Shown here piece by piece: positions 8,368 to 17,736 of a DNA stretch of 64,000 bases. The notes under the pieces were generated by a model that saw only the letters and a program-made list of their open reading frames with translations, had not been told where the DNA came from and made no database searches. The stretch covers positions 597,733-661,732 of the forward strand of contig NZ_MPIN01000004.1 of the NCBI RefSeq assembly GCF_001887355.1, read 5' to 3'. Each line of letters starts with the position of its first letter. The first letter of the stretch is position 1. The position numbers were made by a program, and so were the translations under genes. This DNA is from Cystobacter ferrugineus (GTDB lineage Bacteria > Myxococcota > Myxococcia > Myxococcales > Myxococcaceae).

Positions 8368-8400
8368 TCCGTTCTCTCCAGGGACTGCGCCCGGGAGAGG

Positions 8401-9804
8401 TTACTTCGCGCGCACGAGGATGGCCCCGAAGAATCCATCCGTGCCGTGCAGGTGCGGGGCGAGCCGCAGGTAGGGGCCCCGGCTCACCTTCGCCCCCAAC
8501 TCCGCTCCCAGTTCCTCGGCCACCGGACGCACCGTGTAGTCCGGGTGCCGCGAGAGGAAGTCTTCCACCACGGCCTCGTTCTCCTCGGGCAGCACGCTGC
8601 ACGTGCCGTAGATGAGCCGTCCGCCGGGCTTCACCAGCCGGGAGAAGCGCTCGAGCAGCCGCTTCTGCCGCGCCACGTGCTCCCCCAGCATCTCGGGGGT
8701 GAGGCGGTAGCGCGCGTCCGGCTTGCGGCGCAGGGTGCCCGTGCCGCTGCACGGCGCGTCCACCAGCACCCGGTCCGCCTTGCCCACCAGGGGCGCGAGC
8801 GCGGCGTCCACCTCGGGGCCGTCCGCGGGGATGAGCTGGGCCCGCACGTTGTGCACGCCCGCCCGGCGCGTGCGCTTGCGCAGGTCCTCCATGCGCCCCT
8901 CCTCCACGTCCAGCGCGTACAGGTCGCCCCGGTTCTTCATCTGCACGGCGAGCTGCAGCGTCTTGCCGCCCGCGCCCGCGCACGCGTCCACCACCTTGGT
9001 GGGCGGCGCGTCCACGAGCATGCCCAGGAGCTGGCTGCCCTCGTCCTGCAGCTCGAAGGCCCCGTCGCGGAACGCCTCGAGCGAGAAGGCATTGGTGCGC
9101 GTGTCGAGGATGAGCCCGAGTGGGGACAGGGGGGTGGGCTGGCTGCTCACGCCCTCCTTCTCGAGCAACGCGCGCAGCTTCTCGCGGTCGCCCTTGAGGC
9201 CGTTGACGCGGGCGGTGAGCGGCGCGCGCTCGTTCATCGCCTCGGCGGCGCGCTCGGCGTCCGGGCCGAACGCCTCGCGGAAGCGCACCGCGAGGAAGTC
9301 CGGCAGCGAGGCGGCGATGGGGAAGCGCTTGTCGGGGGGCAGCGACTCCAGGGTCCGGGCGGCCCGGGGCAACTCCGACAGCGCGCCCGCGCCCAGGCCC
9401 GACTGCGCCGCCGAGCGCTCCACTTCTTCCAGGGACTCGCCCTGCAGCACGCGCGAGGCGGCCAGGCGCAGCACGTCCTGGCGCGTGCGCTCCAGGCGGG
9501 AGAAGCCCGGGTGCGAGTGCTCGAGGAGGAAGTCCACGGTGCGTTGGCGGCGAAGCAGGGCATACACCCGCTCGGCCACGGCGCGGCGCTCGTTGGAGTA
9601 GAGGTTCTTCTTGTGGCGCAGGGTGTAGTCCAGGGCCCGGTCCGCCAGGCGGCCCTCGTGGCGGATGAAGCCATAGGCTTCCAGGCTCGCCTGGAGGACG
9701 AGATCCTCGCGCACGGGGCGGATCGCGCGGACGCCCTCGGATGCGGCGGACGGCTCACGGCGGGACTGGGGGGCCCGGGGGGACGGGCGGGGGTTCTTCT
9801 TCAT
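8401..9804 (-). CDS. rsmB: RsmB-type rRNA (cytosine-C5) methyltransferase
   Basis: The 467-residue product has a NusB-like N-terminal RNA-binding part (ALDYTLRHKKNLYSNERRAV) and a NOL1/NOP2/Sun SAM-dependent methyltransferase domain: SAM loop VVDACAGAGGKT (residues 271-282), motif IV VLVDAPCSGTGTLRR (C352) and motif VI IYGTCSVLPEENE (C402, the catalytic nucleophile in this family). In the best known member the target is C967 of 16S rRNA. The Lys/Arg-rich first 20 residues are variable. Other m5C RNA methyltransferases of this superfamily cannot be excluded, but the NusB-like part favours RsmB. Confidence 0.9.
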   Translation of the reverse strand: MKKNPRPSPRAPQSRREPSAASEGVRAIRPVREDLVLQASLEAYGFIRHEGRLADRALDYTLRHKKNLYSNERRAVAERVYALLRRQRTVDFLLEHSHPGFSRLERTRQDVLRLAASRVLQGESLEEVERSAAQSGLGAGALSELPRAARTLESLPPDKRFPIAASLPDFLAVRFREAFGPDAERAAEAMNERAPLTARVNGLKGDREKLRALLEKEGVSSQPTPLSPLGLILDTRTNAFSLEAFRDGAFELQDEGSQLLGMLVDAPPTKVVDACAGAGGKTLQLAVQMKNRGDLYALDVEEGRMEDLRKRTRRAGVHNVRAQLIPADGPEVDAALAPLVGKADRVLVDAPCSGTGTLRRKPDARYRLTPEMLGEHVARQKRLLERFSRLVKPGGRLIYGTCSVLPEENEAVVEDFLSRHPDYTVRPVAEELGAELGAKVSRGPYLRLAPHLHGTDGFFGAILVRAK

Positions 9805-9958
9805 GAAAGGCTCCGGAGGCCCGGGGTGAGCGGGCCCGCGCTGTCGGCACGCAGGCGCATCGCATCCCGGGCGCTCGATGACAAGGGCGGAGACAGGGGC
9901 GGAGGCGCTCCAGGGGGGCTTCCCGGGAGCCGAGGGGGGGTCCGCCCCGCCCTCCCAT

Positions 9959-11380
9959 TCAGCGCCGACGGCGGCGCAGGGCGCTGGCGACCACCCACAT
10001 CCCAGCCGGCAGCAGCGTCATCACCGGAGTGGCCGAGCAGCCCGGGGCGGTCTCGGCCGGGTCATCCGGGTCGCCCAGGTCCGGCACCCCTCCCGGGGGG
10101 GACTGGGTGCTTCCCCCGAGGGGAGGAGGCTGGCCCGGCGTGGACGGCGCGGGCGCCGGGGGGGTCGTGCCCGGGGTGGGCGCGGGCTGCTGGGTGGGGG
10201 GCGCGGGCTCGGGCGGAAGGTCCTTGGTGAGGGTGAAGCTGTCCATCACCTTGCCCGAGGGAGTGAGCATCTGGGCGGTGAGGGTGCCGCCCTCGACCCG
10301 CACGTCCAGGTAGCCGTGGTCCGAGTTGTTGCGCAGCACGGACCAGGACGGCTTGCTCTCGATGCTGAGCTCACGCAGCTTCGCGCCGCCGCTGCCCACC
10401 ACGAGGTAGACGGGGTTCGTGGCGCCCGAGGGGGCCACCTCGTTGCCGCGCATGGGGTGGGTGCGCTCGTAGTTGTGGTCATGCCCGGTGAGCACCAGGT
10501 CCACCCCATACTTCTCGAAGAGGGGGGCGAACTCCCGGCGCATCTTCAACTGCGAGCCGTGATCCCCGCTGCTCCAGGGCGGGTGGTGGAAGAAGGCGAT
10601 CTTCCAGGGGGCGGTGCTGGCGGCCAGGTCCTGCTCCACCCACTTCTTCTGCGCCTCGAAGGTGCAGCGGTCGGCCGAGGACAGGCCGATGGCGCAGTTG
10701 GAGTCGATCGCCACGAAGTGCACGTGGCCCCAGTCGAAGGAGTAGTAGTACTCGCCGCCGCCCTGGCTGGTGGGCAGGTAGAGGTTGTCGAAGTAGGGCT
10801 GGCCCTGATTGGTCTCGTACTCGTGGTTGCCCGGGACGGCGAAGAAGGGCACCTGCGCGAGCAGGGGGGCCATGGGCTCGAAGAGGTTGTGCTGGAACTC
10901 GGCCTCGGTGCCCATCTCGTAGGCGTTGTCCCCGAGCGCCAGGAAGAACTGCGGCTTGCGGCCGAGCATGGCCCGGGACACGTCGCGCTGATCCTGATTG
11001 TTCGAGCCGAAGTCGCCCACGGTGGTGAAGTGCACGCTGCGGGTGCCGGGCACGGGCGCGGTGGAGAACGTCACCGGGGAGGTGCGCGAGCCACAGGCGT
11101 CCACGACATAGGTGTACTCGGTGCCGGGCTCCAGGCCGTCGAGCACCACGGCCTGTCGCGTCTGGGCGGGCGCGGTGACGGTCTGGTCCGTGCTCCCATG
11201 CGTGCCATAGCGCACCGTGGCGGCACACGCCGTATCCAGCCGGAAGGCCACCATGGCGGTGTCCGGTCCTACTCGCTGCAGATAGGGGTCGCGCGTGAGC
11301 TTCGCGGCGTTCGCACCGCTCGCGGTGAGGGTGAACGCCACGGTCATCGCGCCGAGCGCCAGGGAGTACAGTCGGTGCAT
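9959..11380 (-). CDS. Exported metallophosphoesterase with MYXO-CTERM tail
   Basis: The start at 11380 has an excellent ribosome site (AGGAGGACTC directly before ATG) and gives a signal peptide MHRLYSLALGAMTVAFTLTA. An N-terminal Fn3-like purple-acid-phosphatase domain (DPYLQRVGPDTAMVAFRLD) is followed by a calcineurin-like phosphoesterase core: VGDFGSNNQD, LALGDNAYEMG, VPGNHEYE, FFHHPPWSSGDHGS and TGHDHNYER supply the metal ligands. A Pro/Gly-rich linker leads to the C-terminal GCSATPVMTLLPAG helix and RRRRR, a MYXO-CTERM signal that in myxobacteria directs surface sorting. Likely a surface or secreted phosphatase. Confidence 0.92.
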   Translation of the reverse strand: MHRLYSLALGAMTVAFTLTASGANAAKLTRDPYLQRVGPDTAMVAFRLDTACAATVRYGTHGSTDQTVTAPAQTRQAVVLDGLEPGTEYTYVVDACGSRTSPVTFSTAPVPGTRSVHFTTVGDFGSNNQDQRDVSRAMLGRKPQFFLALGDNAYEMGTEAEFQHNLFEPMAPLLAQVPFFAVPGNHEYETNQGQPYFDNLYLPTSQGGGEYYYSFDWGHVHFVAIDSNCAIGLSSADRCTFEAQKKWVEQDLAASTAPWKIAFFHHPPWSSGDHGSQLKMRREFAPLFEKYGVDLVLTGHDHNYERTHPMRGNEVAPSGATNPVYLVVGSGGAKLRELSIESKPSWSVLRNNSDHGYLDVRVEGGTLTAQMLTPSGKVMDSFTLTKDLPPEPAPPTQQPAPTPGTTPPAPAPSTPGQPPPLGGSTQSPPGGVPDLGDPDDPAETAPGCSATPVMTLLPAGMWVVASALRRRRR

Positions 11381-11509
11381 GAGTCCTCCTGTCCGGGGCA
11401 TCCGGACTCGGAAGTGAACCGTTCACCACTCCCCATCCATTCGGCGGCAAGCCCCGGATCCCCCCAGCGCTCGCCCGCCTGGCAGTGGGCCGTGCGTCCG
11501 TCGGGGCGC

Positions 11510-12313
11510 TCAGCTCACGCTCTCGGCGCTGTAGCGGGCGATGCGGCCCGAGCGCACCGCTTCCTGGTAGGTGAGCAGGAAGAAGACACAGGCGAGCAGC
11601 AGGCAGAGCAGTGCGAGCCCCACCCCCATGAGCAACGCCGTGCCGGAGAAGTGGCCACCGGTGGTGATCGCCCGCATGCCCTCGAAGACATAGGAGGGGG
11701 GAAAGAGCAGGGAGGCGAGCTGCATCCACTCCGGCAGCGTGGCGCGGGGATAGAAGACGCACGCGAAGGGCGACACCATGGCCGGGATGGGCCAGATGAG
11801 CCACTCGGCGGCGGGGCCGAGCCGCAGCACCACCGCGCTGCCGAAGACGCCGAGCGCGATGCCGTACAGGAAGAGCACGAGCAGGAAGGGCAGCAGCAGC
11901 ACGCCGTAGGTGAACAGCGACAGGCCGAACGCCGCGCCCGCCACGGCCACCATGACGACCAGACCGATGCTGCTCGTCGCGATGCTCGAGAGCACCAGGC
12001 CGCTGATGTACTCGGCGGTCGACAGGGGGGTGGCGAAGAGGTTGAGGAAGTTGCGCGACCAGACGTCCTCGAAGAACGCCATCGTCACGCCCTGCATGGC
12101 GCGGGTGAGGAAGTTCCAGAGCAGCACCGTGCCCAGCAGCGAGGTGACGAAGTCCAGGCCGGAGGCGGTGACGGTGTTGAGGTAGCGCGTGATGAAGCCC
12201 CACAGGATGACGTCGATGGCCACCCAGACGAAGAGCGGGAGGATGCGCGCGGGGCTGCCCCTCAAGAGGTAGAACTGGCGCATCACGATGGCGGCGATCC
12301 GGGAGGGATTCAT
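11510..12313 (-). CDS. ABC-2 type transporter permease
   Basis: The 267-residue protein has six predicted membrane segments (LPLFVWVAIDVILWGFIT, GLDFVTSLLGTVLLWNFL, SIGLVVMVAVAGAAFGLSLF, LPFLLVLFLYGIALGVFG, WLIWPIPAMVSPFACVFY and a long C-terminal one) and the ABC-2 permease pattern WSRNFLNLFATPLSTAEYI. It is the membrane partner of the ATPase encoded immediately upstream; the two genes overlap by 4 bases (ATGA). Exporters of this type move lipids, polysaccharides or drugs; the substrate is not evident. Confidence 0.9.
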   Translation of the reverse strand: MNPSRIAAIVMRQFYLLRGSPARILPLFVWVAIDVILWGFITRYLNTVTASGLDFVTSLLGTVLLWNFLTRAMQGVTMAFFEDVWSRNFLNLFATPLSTAEYISGLVLSSIATSSIGLVVMVAVAGAAFGLSLFTYGVLLLPFLLVLFLYGIALGVFGSAVVLRLGPAAEWLIWPIPAMVSPFACVFYPRATLPEWMQLASLLFPPSYVFEGMRAITTGGHFSGTALLMGVGLALLCLLLACVFFLLTYQEAVRSGRIARYSAESVS

Positions 12314-13074
12314 GACGGCTCACCTCGCGCCACGGTGATGAACAGCTCCTCGAGCGTGGCCTTGCCGTACTGGGCGGGCAGGGCCCGGGGGTCTCCCTGG
12401 AGGACGATCTTCCCGCGCGAGACGATGAGCACCCGGTCGCACACCTCTTCGACTTCGTACATGTTGTGGGACGTCCACAGCACGCCGCCCTCGCCCCGGG
12501 AGGCGAAGTCCCGGATGCGGGCGCGGATGTCGCGCGCCGTCATGGGATCCAACGACGCGGTCGGCTCGTCGAGCAGCAGCAGGGCGGGGCGGTTGATGAG
12601 GGCCTTGGCCAGCGTCACCCGCGTCTGCTCTCCCGAGGAGAGCACCCCACAGCGCACGTCGCGAAAGCGCGCGAGCTCCAACTGGGTGATGAGCTCCTCG
12701 ATGCGCTCGGACAGCCGCTTCACGCCATAGAGCAGGCCGAAGGTGCGCAGGTTCTGCTGGACGGTGAGGTTGCCGGGTAGCGGCGCGTAGATGGCGGCGA
12801 AGTTCGTGTGCGCGAGCGCCCGGGTGCGGTGCCGCGCCAGATCCACGCCCTCGATGTGGATGGAGCCCGAGCTTGGCTCGAGCAGCCCGAGCACCATGTT
12901 GATGGTGGTCGTCTTGCCCGCGCCGTTGCTGCCGAGCAGCCCGACGATTTCATGGCGGCCCACGTCGAAGGAGAGCCCGTCGACGGCGACGGTGGCACCG
13001 TACTGCTTGCGCAGCTCCACGACGGACAGGACCTTCGCGGGGGGGGCGGACTGCGGAAGAGGGGACGTCTTCAC
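12310..13074 (-). CDS. ABC transporter ATP-binding protein
   Basis: The 254-residue ATPase shows Walker A GSNGAGKT (48-55), signature LSSGEQ (145-150), Walker B LLLLDEPT (165-172) and the switch His (TSHNMYEVEE, H203). Spacing and the DLARHRTRALAHTNFAAIYA region are typical of ABC-2 exporter ATPases (DrrA/NodI/CcmA group). The signature has E in place of the more common Q (SSGEQ), which is tolerated in this group. It powers the overlapping permease. The gene is separated from the M36 protease gene upstream by a strong bidirectional-looking hairpin. Confidence 0.93.
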   Translation of the reverse strand: MKTSPLPQSAPPAKVLSVVELRKQYGATVAVDGLSFDVGRHEIVGLLGSNGAGKTTTINMVLGLLEPSSGSIHIEGVDLARHRTRALAHTNFAAIYAPLPGNLTVQQNLRTFGLLYGVKRLSERIEELITQLELARFRDVRCGVLSSGEQTRVTLAKALINRPALLLLDEPTASLDPMTARDIRARIRDFASRGEGGVLWTSHNMYEVEEVCDRVLIVSRGKIVLQGDPRALPAQYGKATLEELFITVARGEPS

Positions 13075-13131
13075 GCGGTCTGCTCTACGCCCGAACGAGC
13101 CCCGGGCATAGCCGGGATGTTCAACGCACGA

Positions 13132-13164
13132 CCCTCCCCTTCCCGAAAAGAAGGAAGGGGAGGG
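13132..13164 (-). terminator. Perfect 12-bp hairpin after the first M36 protease gene
   Basis: CCCTCCCCTTCC (13132-13143) pairs perfectly with GGAAGGGGAGGG (13153-13164) around a 9-base A-rich loop. It starts 10 bases beyond the stop of the M36 gene on the minus strand. There is no long T run after it, so it may be a terminator or a 3-prime stabilising stem. A similar hairpin follows the second protease copy. Confidence 0.7.
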
Positions 13165-13173
13165 CCGGACTTC

Positions 13174-16100
13174 TCAGTTCGACCGGCGGCGGCGCGCCAG
13201 GGCGAGCAGCCCCAGGCCGAGGAGGCCCAGGGGGGCCTCGGCGCCGGTGGAGCAGCCACAGCGCGGCGGCTCGTTGCCCGTCTTGGGCGTGATGGTGACG
13301 GAGACGAAGGCGGGCTCACTGCTGAGCGAGCCATCCTTGACCACCAGGCTGAAGCGCAGCGTCGTCTGGGCTCTGACCGCCGACGTGGAGAAGGACGGGG
13401 TGGCGGTGTTCGCGCCCGTGAGGGTCACCGGCGGCGTACCCTCCACCTGGGTCCAGGTGTAGGTCAGCGCGTCCCCGTCGGGGTCCGAGCTGAGGCTGCC
13501 GTCGAGCTGCGTCTGGACGCCGGCCTCGACGGAGATGGCCTCACCGGCGTGGGCGGTGGGCGCGCGGTTCACGTTCGTCACCGTCACCGTCACCGTGTCG
13601 GTGACCGTGTGGCTGCCGTTGGAGACGGACAGCGTGAACACCAGCTCGGTGTGGGCGGTCACCTCGGGGGTGGCGAAGGAGGGCGTGAGCGTATCCGCGC
13701 CCGTGAGCGTCACCGGGGGGCCGGACTCCTGCGTCCACGCATAGGTGAGGGGGCTGTCGTCCTCGTCCGTGGCGCTGCCGTGCAGCGTCAGGCTCGTGCG
13801 CTCTTCCACCGACACGTCCTCGCCGGCGGTGATGACGGGAGGCGGAGGCTTCACGCACACCCCCTCCTCCTCCTGAATGGTGGTGAAGGGCGTGTGGGTG
13901 ATGCCGTTGAACTTCAGGTCATCCAAGAGCCAGCCGTTCGCTCCGGTGTTCAGGTCCGAGCCGACGCGGAAGCGCAGCCGCACCGTCTTGCCCGCGTAGG
14001 CTGTCCCGAGGTCCAGCGTGGAGGAGATGAGGGCGGGGAAGCCCGTGCTGCGGCCCACGAAGGCCTTGCGGCCATCGAGCGGGTTGAGGTTGTCGTCGGC
14101 GTGGAAGAGCGTGCCGTTGTAGAGGGACTCGCCCACGTCCTTCCACGTCTGTCCCTCATCCTCGCTCAGCTCGATGACGGCGCCGTCGAAGTAGATGGCC
14201 TCGTCATCGATGACGCCAGCGGGGTACCACTCGAAGTCCCAGGCCTGCTTGAACTCGAGGACGAGGGGCTCGGTGGCGCTCACCGAGAGGGGCGGGGTGA
14301 TGAGACGCATGTCATTCGGCGCGTCCGTGTTCTCCCCGAAGAAGACATGGTTGGAGGGCGTGGGGTGCGTGATGACGCTCCAGTCCATGTCGGCCAGGTT
14401 GCCGTCATTCTCCACGGTCCAGGGCCCGAATCCGGACTCCGCGATCTCGGTGGCCGAGGAGGCGGGCTGCTCGTCGTAGTTGACCAACACGCGCAGGCTG
14501 CCCTTGACGTTGTCCGGATGGGTCTGGCCGTCCTGGTGCGTGACGACGGTGAAGCCCACCGGCTGGTACTTCGCCGCGCCCTGGAGTGACACCGGGAGGG
14601 TGATCTCCGTCTCCTCCGCCTCCTGGAGGAGCGGCACCTGCACCTGGCCGTCATTGCCCAGCGTCACGTTGGGGCTGTTCGCGGTCACGATGAGCTGGGT
14701 GTGCTCGGTCTGGTCCGGACCCACGTTGCGCAGCTTGATGCGCAGCAGGCCCGTCTCACCATTGTCGAGGATGCCGTCCCGGTCACACGTCTTGGACACG
14801 GCCTCCAGGGAGAGCGAGTCGAGCGCGATCAGATCGTAGCTCTCCACGACTCCGGCGTGGGTGGTGGAGGAGCGGTCTGGCGCCACCGCCCCGCCACCCG
14901 CGCCACGCCGGGCGAAGGCCTTCCAGAAGCGGTGTCCGTCTTCCTTGTCTCCGGCGGAGGCCGCCGCGATGATCGCGTCACGCGCCTCCAGGAAGGTAGG
15001 CCTCGCGGGCGTGAGCTTGTAGCCGTTGACCAGGTACTGCTTCATGCGGTGCTGGGCCTCCTCGAAGGGGTAGGCGCGCAGCAGCGCCACGTAGCAGTCC
15101 CACAGCATGGTGGCCCAGATCTCACCCGAGTTGTGGTACTCCGCGTTGTTGAAGAAGGGCGTGATGGGCGCCGAGGTGGGCAGCGGCTCTCCGTCGGTGA
15201 TGTGCCGGAAGGTGAGCGCGTTCTTGGCCATGTCCGCCGAGTAGGTCACGCGCCGGATGCCGAAGAAGGTGCTGTCCTCGGACATGCCGGGGGCTCGCGT
15301 GGCGTATTCGGCCGCGGCGTAGGCTCCGTTCCAGTTGGCGTTGGACGGGACGTGGATGTCCTCCGCGCGCGTCATCATCAACAGGGCGGTGACGTCCGCC
15401 CAGCCCTCGCCCATGGAGCGGCCCTGGTTGTTGGTCAGGCCGGCCGCGTTCCAGATGAGGCGGTTGCTGATGTAGTGGCCCCACTCGTGCGCCACGATGC
15501 CGTTGTCGATCGTTCCGTCCAGGTCGAGGCGGTAATTGCGGTAGAGCCGCGTCGTGAGCCCGGGAATCGCGCCCTTGAACTTCTTGCCCATGGAGAGCGT
15601 GACGTTCATGGAGGGGATGGTGATCGCCGGATCGGTGATGTTGTAGCGGAAGAGCTGCTCCGTGGCGTTCACGATGATGGCGCCCACGGCGCCAGCCGTC
15701 TGCACGTTGAGCATCTGCTGGTTGACGGAGCAGTCGCTGCTGCGGTCGAAGAGGGCGATCTTGCCGGCCACCTCCGCGGCGTTGGTCAGCGCGGCGCACG
15801 CGTCCGTCTTCGGCGGGGTGGTGTCGCCACTGGCCGCGAGCACCACCTCGCGGCTCAGGTCGTAGCCCGGTGGGCCGAAGTCGGCGTACCCCGCGGAGTA
15901 CAGGCCCGCGAGGCTCTCGGGCGTGAGCACCTCCAGGTACTGTTCGGAGCCGTTGAAGAGGTACATCTGCATGACGGGGGACTCGCCGTCCGCCGGCGTC
16001 CACATGTTCGCGTTGTTTCGGCCGCTGTAGTCCTGCGCCTCGGCGAGGAGGACGTCACCGGCCAGGCCGCCGCGGCCGAAGTTGTCCTGCTGGGCGTTGC

Positions 16101-17421
16101 CCGCGGCCTCGTCGAAGCCCACGTCGTAGAACCAGTCGTGCAGCCAGTTGTTCATGTAGAACAGCTGCGTGATGGCCGCCTGGATCTGCTCCTGGTTGGC
16201 ATAGGGCTGGAGGCTGAAGTCGATGCTCCGGTCGAACACGCCCGGGGCCGTCACCGTGGCGCGGATGTCCCCCGTGCCGAAGCCATCCGGCGACTTGAGG
16301 TCCGCGTACGCGTCCACGTTGTTGCCCTGGGTCTGCGTGGCGCCGTCGGGCAGCCAGGGATCGTTCTTGCTGAAGGGCGCGTTGCGCAGGGTGACGAGCG
16401 AGGGGGCCACGAACGGTGGCGTGTCGATGGTCCAGGGGGTGCCCGTGGGGTGCGGCGTGACGCTGCCACCCGCGGGCCCATCCAGCGGGATATAGGGCGG
16501 CGTGGTCTCGGCCCAGACGCGGTAGGAGAAGTCCGCGTGCGCCATGAGGTTGTTGCGCATGAGCAGCCGGCCATCGGCCGCGGACACGACGTAGGCGTAG
16601 TAGTCCGAATCGGTGCTCTCGGCCGGGCCCGTGTTGAGTTCCAGGTAGTAGGCGGGCACCAGCCCGGTGGGCAGGGGGTAGAACACGCGTCGGGCGCGCG
16701 CGGGGATGCGCAGGCCCTCTTCCAGCGGACGCGCGTAGGGGGCGAGCTGGTAATGGGTGTACGGGTTGTTGTCCTGTGCGCGGACAGTCATCCGCGTGAG
16801 CAGACTGCCATCCAGTGAGGCGCCGGTCAGGTCCCGGTAGGCCAGGGAGATGGCCTCGGCGGCCGTCAACTGGTAGCGCAGGCTCGAGGCCCGGGCGGCG
16901 GACGTGCGGGTGGAGGCGTGCGGGGTCAGGTTGCCGCTGATCGCCACCACCTCGTTGTTCGCGTTGAGCAGGACCTTGAGCCCCTGGCGGAACACCTCCA
17001 CGCCGTCCTGCTGCTGGGCGATGGTGACGACCGACACGCCACGCGTGTCACGGCTGACGGAGGTGATGCTCGCGCCCGCCTCGGTGAGCGACTCGTGGCC
17101 GTACAGGGACAGGTACTCCCCGAGCTGCTCGTGGAGAGCCTGCTCGGGCGTCATCCGCGCCAGGTTCGTGCGAGACGACAGGGCCGTGGACGTGTTGGGG
17201 GTTGCCCAGACGAAGGTGGGCAGGTTGTGCTGCGCGTCCCGGTGGGCGACGCGTGCTTCCGGTGTCTTCCTCCGCTGAGCGCTCGCGCTCCGAGAGGGGG
17301 TGGACCGCAGCGAGGGGGGGGCGTCTTGCAGCACTTCGTAGTTCGGCAGATCCCGCGCCGTGGCTCCCGTGCTCGCGAGTGCCAACGCCAGACCCGACCA
17401 CTTGGAAAACAACTTTGTCAC
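13174..17421 (-). CDS. Exported M36 (fungalysin) metalloprotease, copy A, with PA and two PKD-like domains
   Basis: The 1415-residue protein is read from the GTG at 17421, preceded by GAAGGAG with 8-base spacing; the longer frame to 17607 has no ribosome site. Order: signal peptide (LALALASTGATA), FTP propeptide (YLSLYGHESLTEAGASITSV), M36 catalytic domain with a PA insert (about residues 500-600), the zinc site HEWGH at 645-649 and downstream EGWAD Glu ligand, a jelly-roll-like region (AGKTVRLRFRVGSD), two PKD/Ig-like repeats (about 1195-1380) and the MYXO-CTERM tail CGCSTGAEAPLGLL...ARRRRSN. Probably a surface-sorted or secreted protease for predation. The adjacent gene is a close tandem copy. 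Confidence 0.95.
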   Translation of the reverse strand: MTKLFSKWSGLALALASTGATARDLPNYEVLQDAPPSLRSTPSRSASAQRRKTPEARVAHRDAQHNLPTFVWATPNTSTALSSRTNLARMTPEQALHEQLGEYLSLYGHESLTEAGASITSVSRDTRGVSVVTIAQQQDGVEVFRQGLKVLLNANNEVVAISGNLTPHASTRTSAARASSLRYQLTAAEAISLAYRDLTGASLDGSLLTRMTVRAQDNNPYTHYQLAPYARPLEEGLRIPARARRVFYPLPTGLVPAYYLELNTGPAESTDSDYYAYVVSAADGRLLMRNNLMAHADFSYRVWAETTPPYIPLDGPAGGSVTPHPTGTPWTIDTPPFVAPSLVTLRNAPFSKNDPWLPDGATQTQGNNVDAYADLKSPDGFGTGDIRATVTAPGVFDRSIDFSLQPYANQEQIQAAITQLFYMNNWLHDWFYDVGFDEAAGNAQQDNFGRGGLAGDVLLAEAQDYSGRNNANMWTPADGESPVMQMYLFNGSEQYLEVLTPESLAGLYSAGYADFGPPGYDLSREVVLAASGDTTPPKTDACAALTNAAEVAGKIALFDRSSDCSVNQQMLNVQTAGAVGAIIVNATEQLFRYNITDPAITIPSMNVTLSMGKKFKGAIPGLTTRLYRNYRLDLDGTIDNGIVAHEWGHYISNRLIWNAAGLTNNQGRSMGEGWADVTALLMMTRAEDIHVPSNANWNGAYAAAEYATRAPGMSEDSTFFGIRRVTYSADMAKNALTFRHITDGEPLPTSAPITPFFNNAEYHNSGEIWATMLWDCYVALLRAYPFEEAQHRMKQYLVNGYKLTPARPTFLEARDAIIAAASAGDKEDGHRFWKAFARRGAGGGAVAPDRSSTTHAGVVESYDLIALDSLSLEAVSKTCDRDGILDNGETGLLRIKLRNVGPDQTEHTQLIVTANSPNVTLGNDGQVQVPLLQEAEETEITLPVSLQGAAKYQPVGFTVVTHQDGQTHPDNVKGSLRVLVNYDEQPASSATEIAESGFGPWTVENDGNLADMDWSVITHPTPSNHVFFGENTDAPNDMRLITPPLSVSATEPLVLEFKQAWDFEWYPAGVIDDEAIYFDGAVIELSEDEGQTWKDVGESLYNGTLFHADDNLNPLDGRKAFVGRSTGFPALISSTLDLGTAYAGKTVRLRFRVGSDLNTGANGWLLDDLKFNGITHTPFTTIQEEEGVCVKPPPPVITAGEDVSVEERTSLTLHGSATDEDDSPLTYAWTQESGPPVTLTGADTLTPSFATPEVTAHTELVFTLSVSNGSHTVTDTVTVTVTNVNRAPTAHAGEAISVEAGVQTQLDGSLSSDPDGDALTYTWTQVEGTPPVTLTGANTATPSFSTSAVRAQTTLRFSLVVKDGSLSSEPAFVSVTITPKTGNEPPRCGCSTGAEAPLGLLGLGLLALARRRRSN

Positions 17422-17560
17422 TTCGGGGGCTCCTTCCCAATGGACGACGCACCGTGACCACCGTTTCGCCACGTCCCTGGGAGGCACCCGCTCCAGACCT
17501 CGGAGCAACAACGGTTCTCCTCCCAGCGGTAAAGTGTCGACAAGTTGAATCTTAGAGCCA
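17422..17560 (-). promoter_or_regulatory. Leader/promoter region of M36 copy A, conserved in copy B
   Basis: About 135 bases upstream of the start are strongly conserved with the same region of the second protease (21685-21820), including the GGGAAGGAGCCCCCGAA ribosome site, CCAGGGACGTGGCG and a GAACCGTTGT element. No standard sigma-70 boxes are obvious. Conservation may simply reflect duplication, but it means both copies carry the same expression signals. Confidence 0.5.
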
Positions 17561-17699
17561 ATCTGCTTGTAACGTCTAACGCGTGGGTCCGCGGCCTTGC
17601 GCACCACGCCATTCTTGGCGGGTGAGAAGAAACGGGGAGTGGCCGGGAGCGGTGAGTGATTTTTTGAGCACTGAGAGCGTGAGTCCTCAACGCACGGCC

Positions 17700-17725
17700 C
17701 TCCCTTTTCCGTGAAGAAAAGGGAG
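17700..17725 (-). terminator. Hairpin after the second M36 protease gene
   Basis: CTCCCTTTTC (17700-17709) pairs perfectly with GAAAAGGGAG (17716-17725) around a 6-base loop, 11 bases after the stop of copy B on the minus strand. It is the diverged counterpart of the hairpin at 13132-13164; stem sequences differ but pairing is kept, which argues for function. Confidence 0.65.
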
Positions 17726-17736
17726 AGCCGGATTTC

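Noticed and set aside
9878-12730. Plus-strand open frame of 950 codons
   Set aside because: Covers the metallophosphoesterase and ABC transporter genes in antisense; no domain seen.
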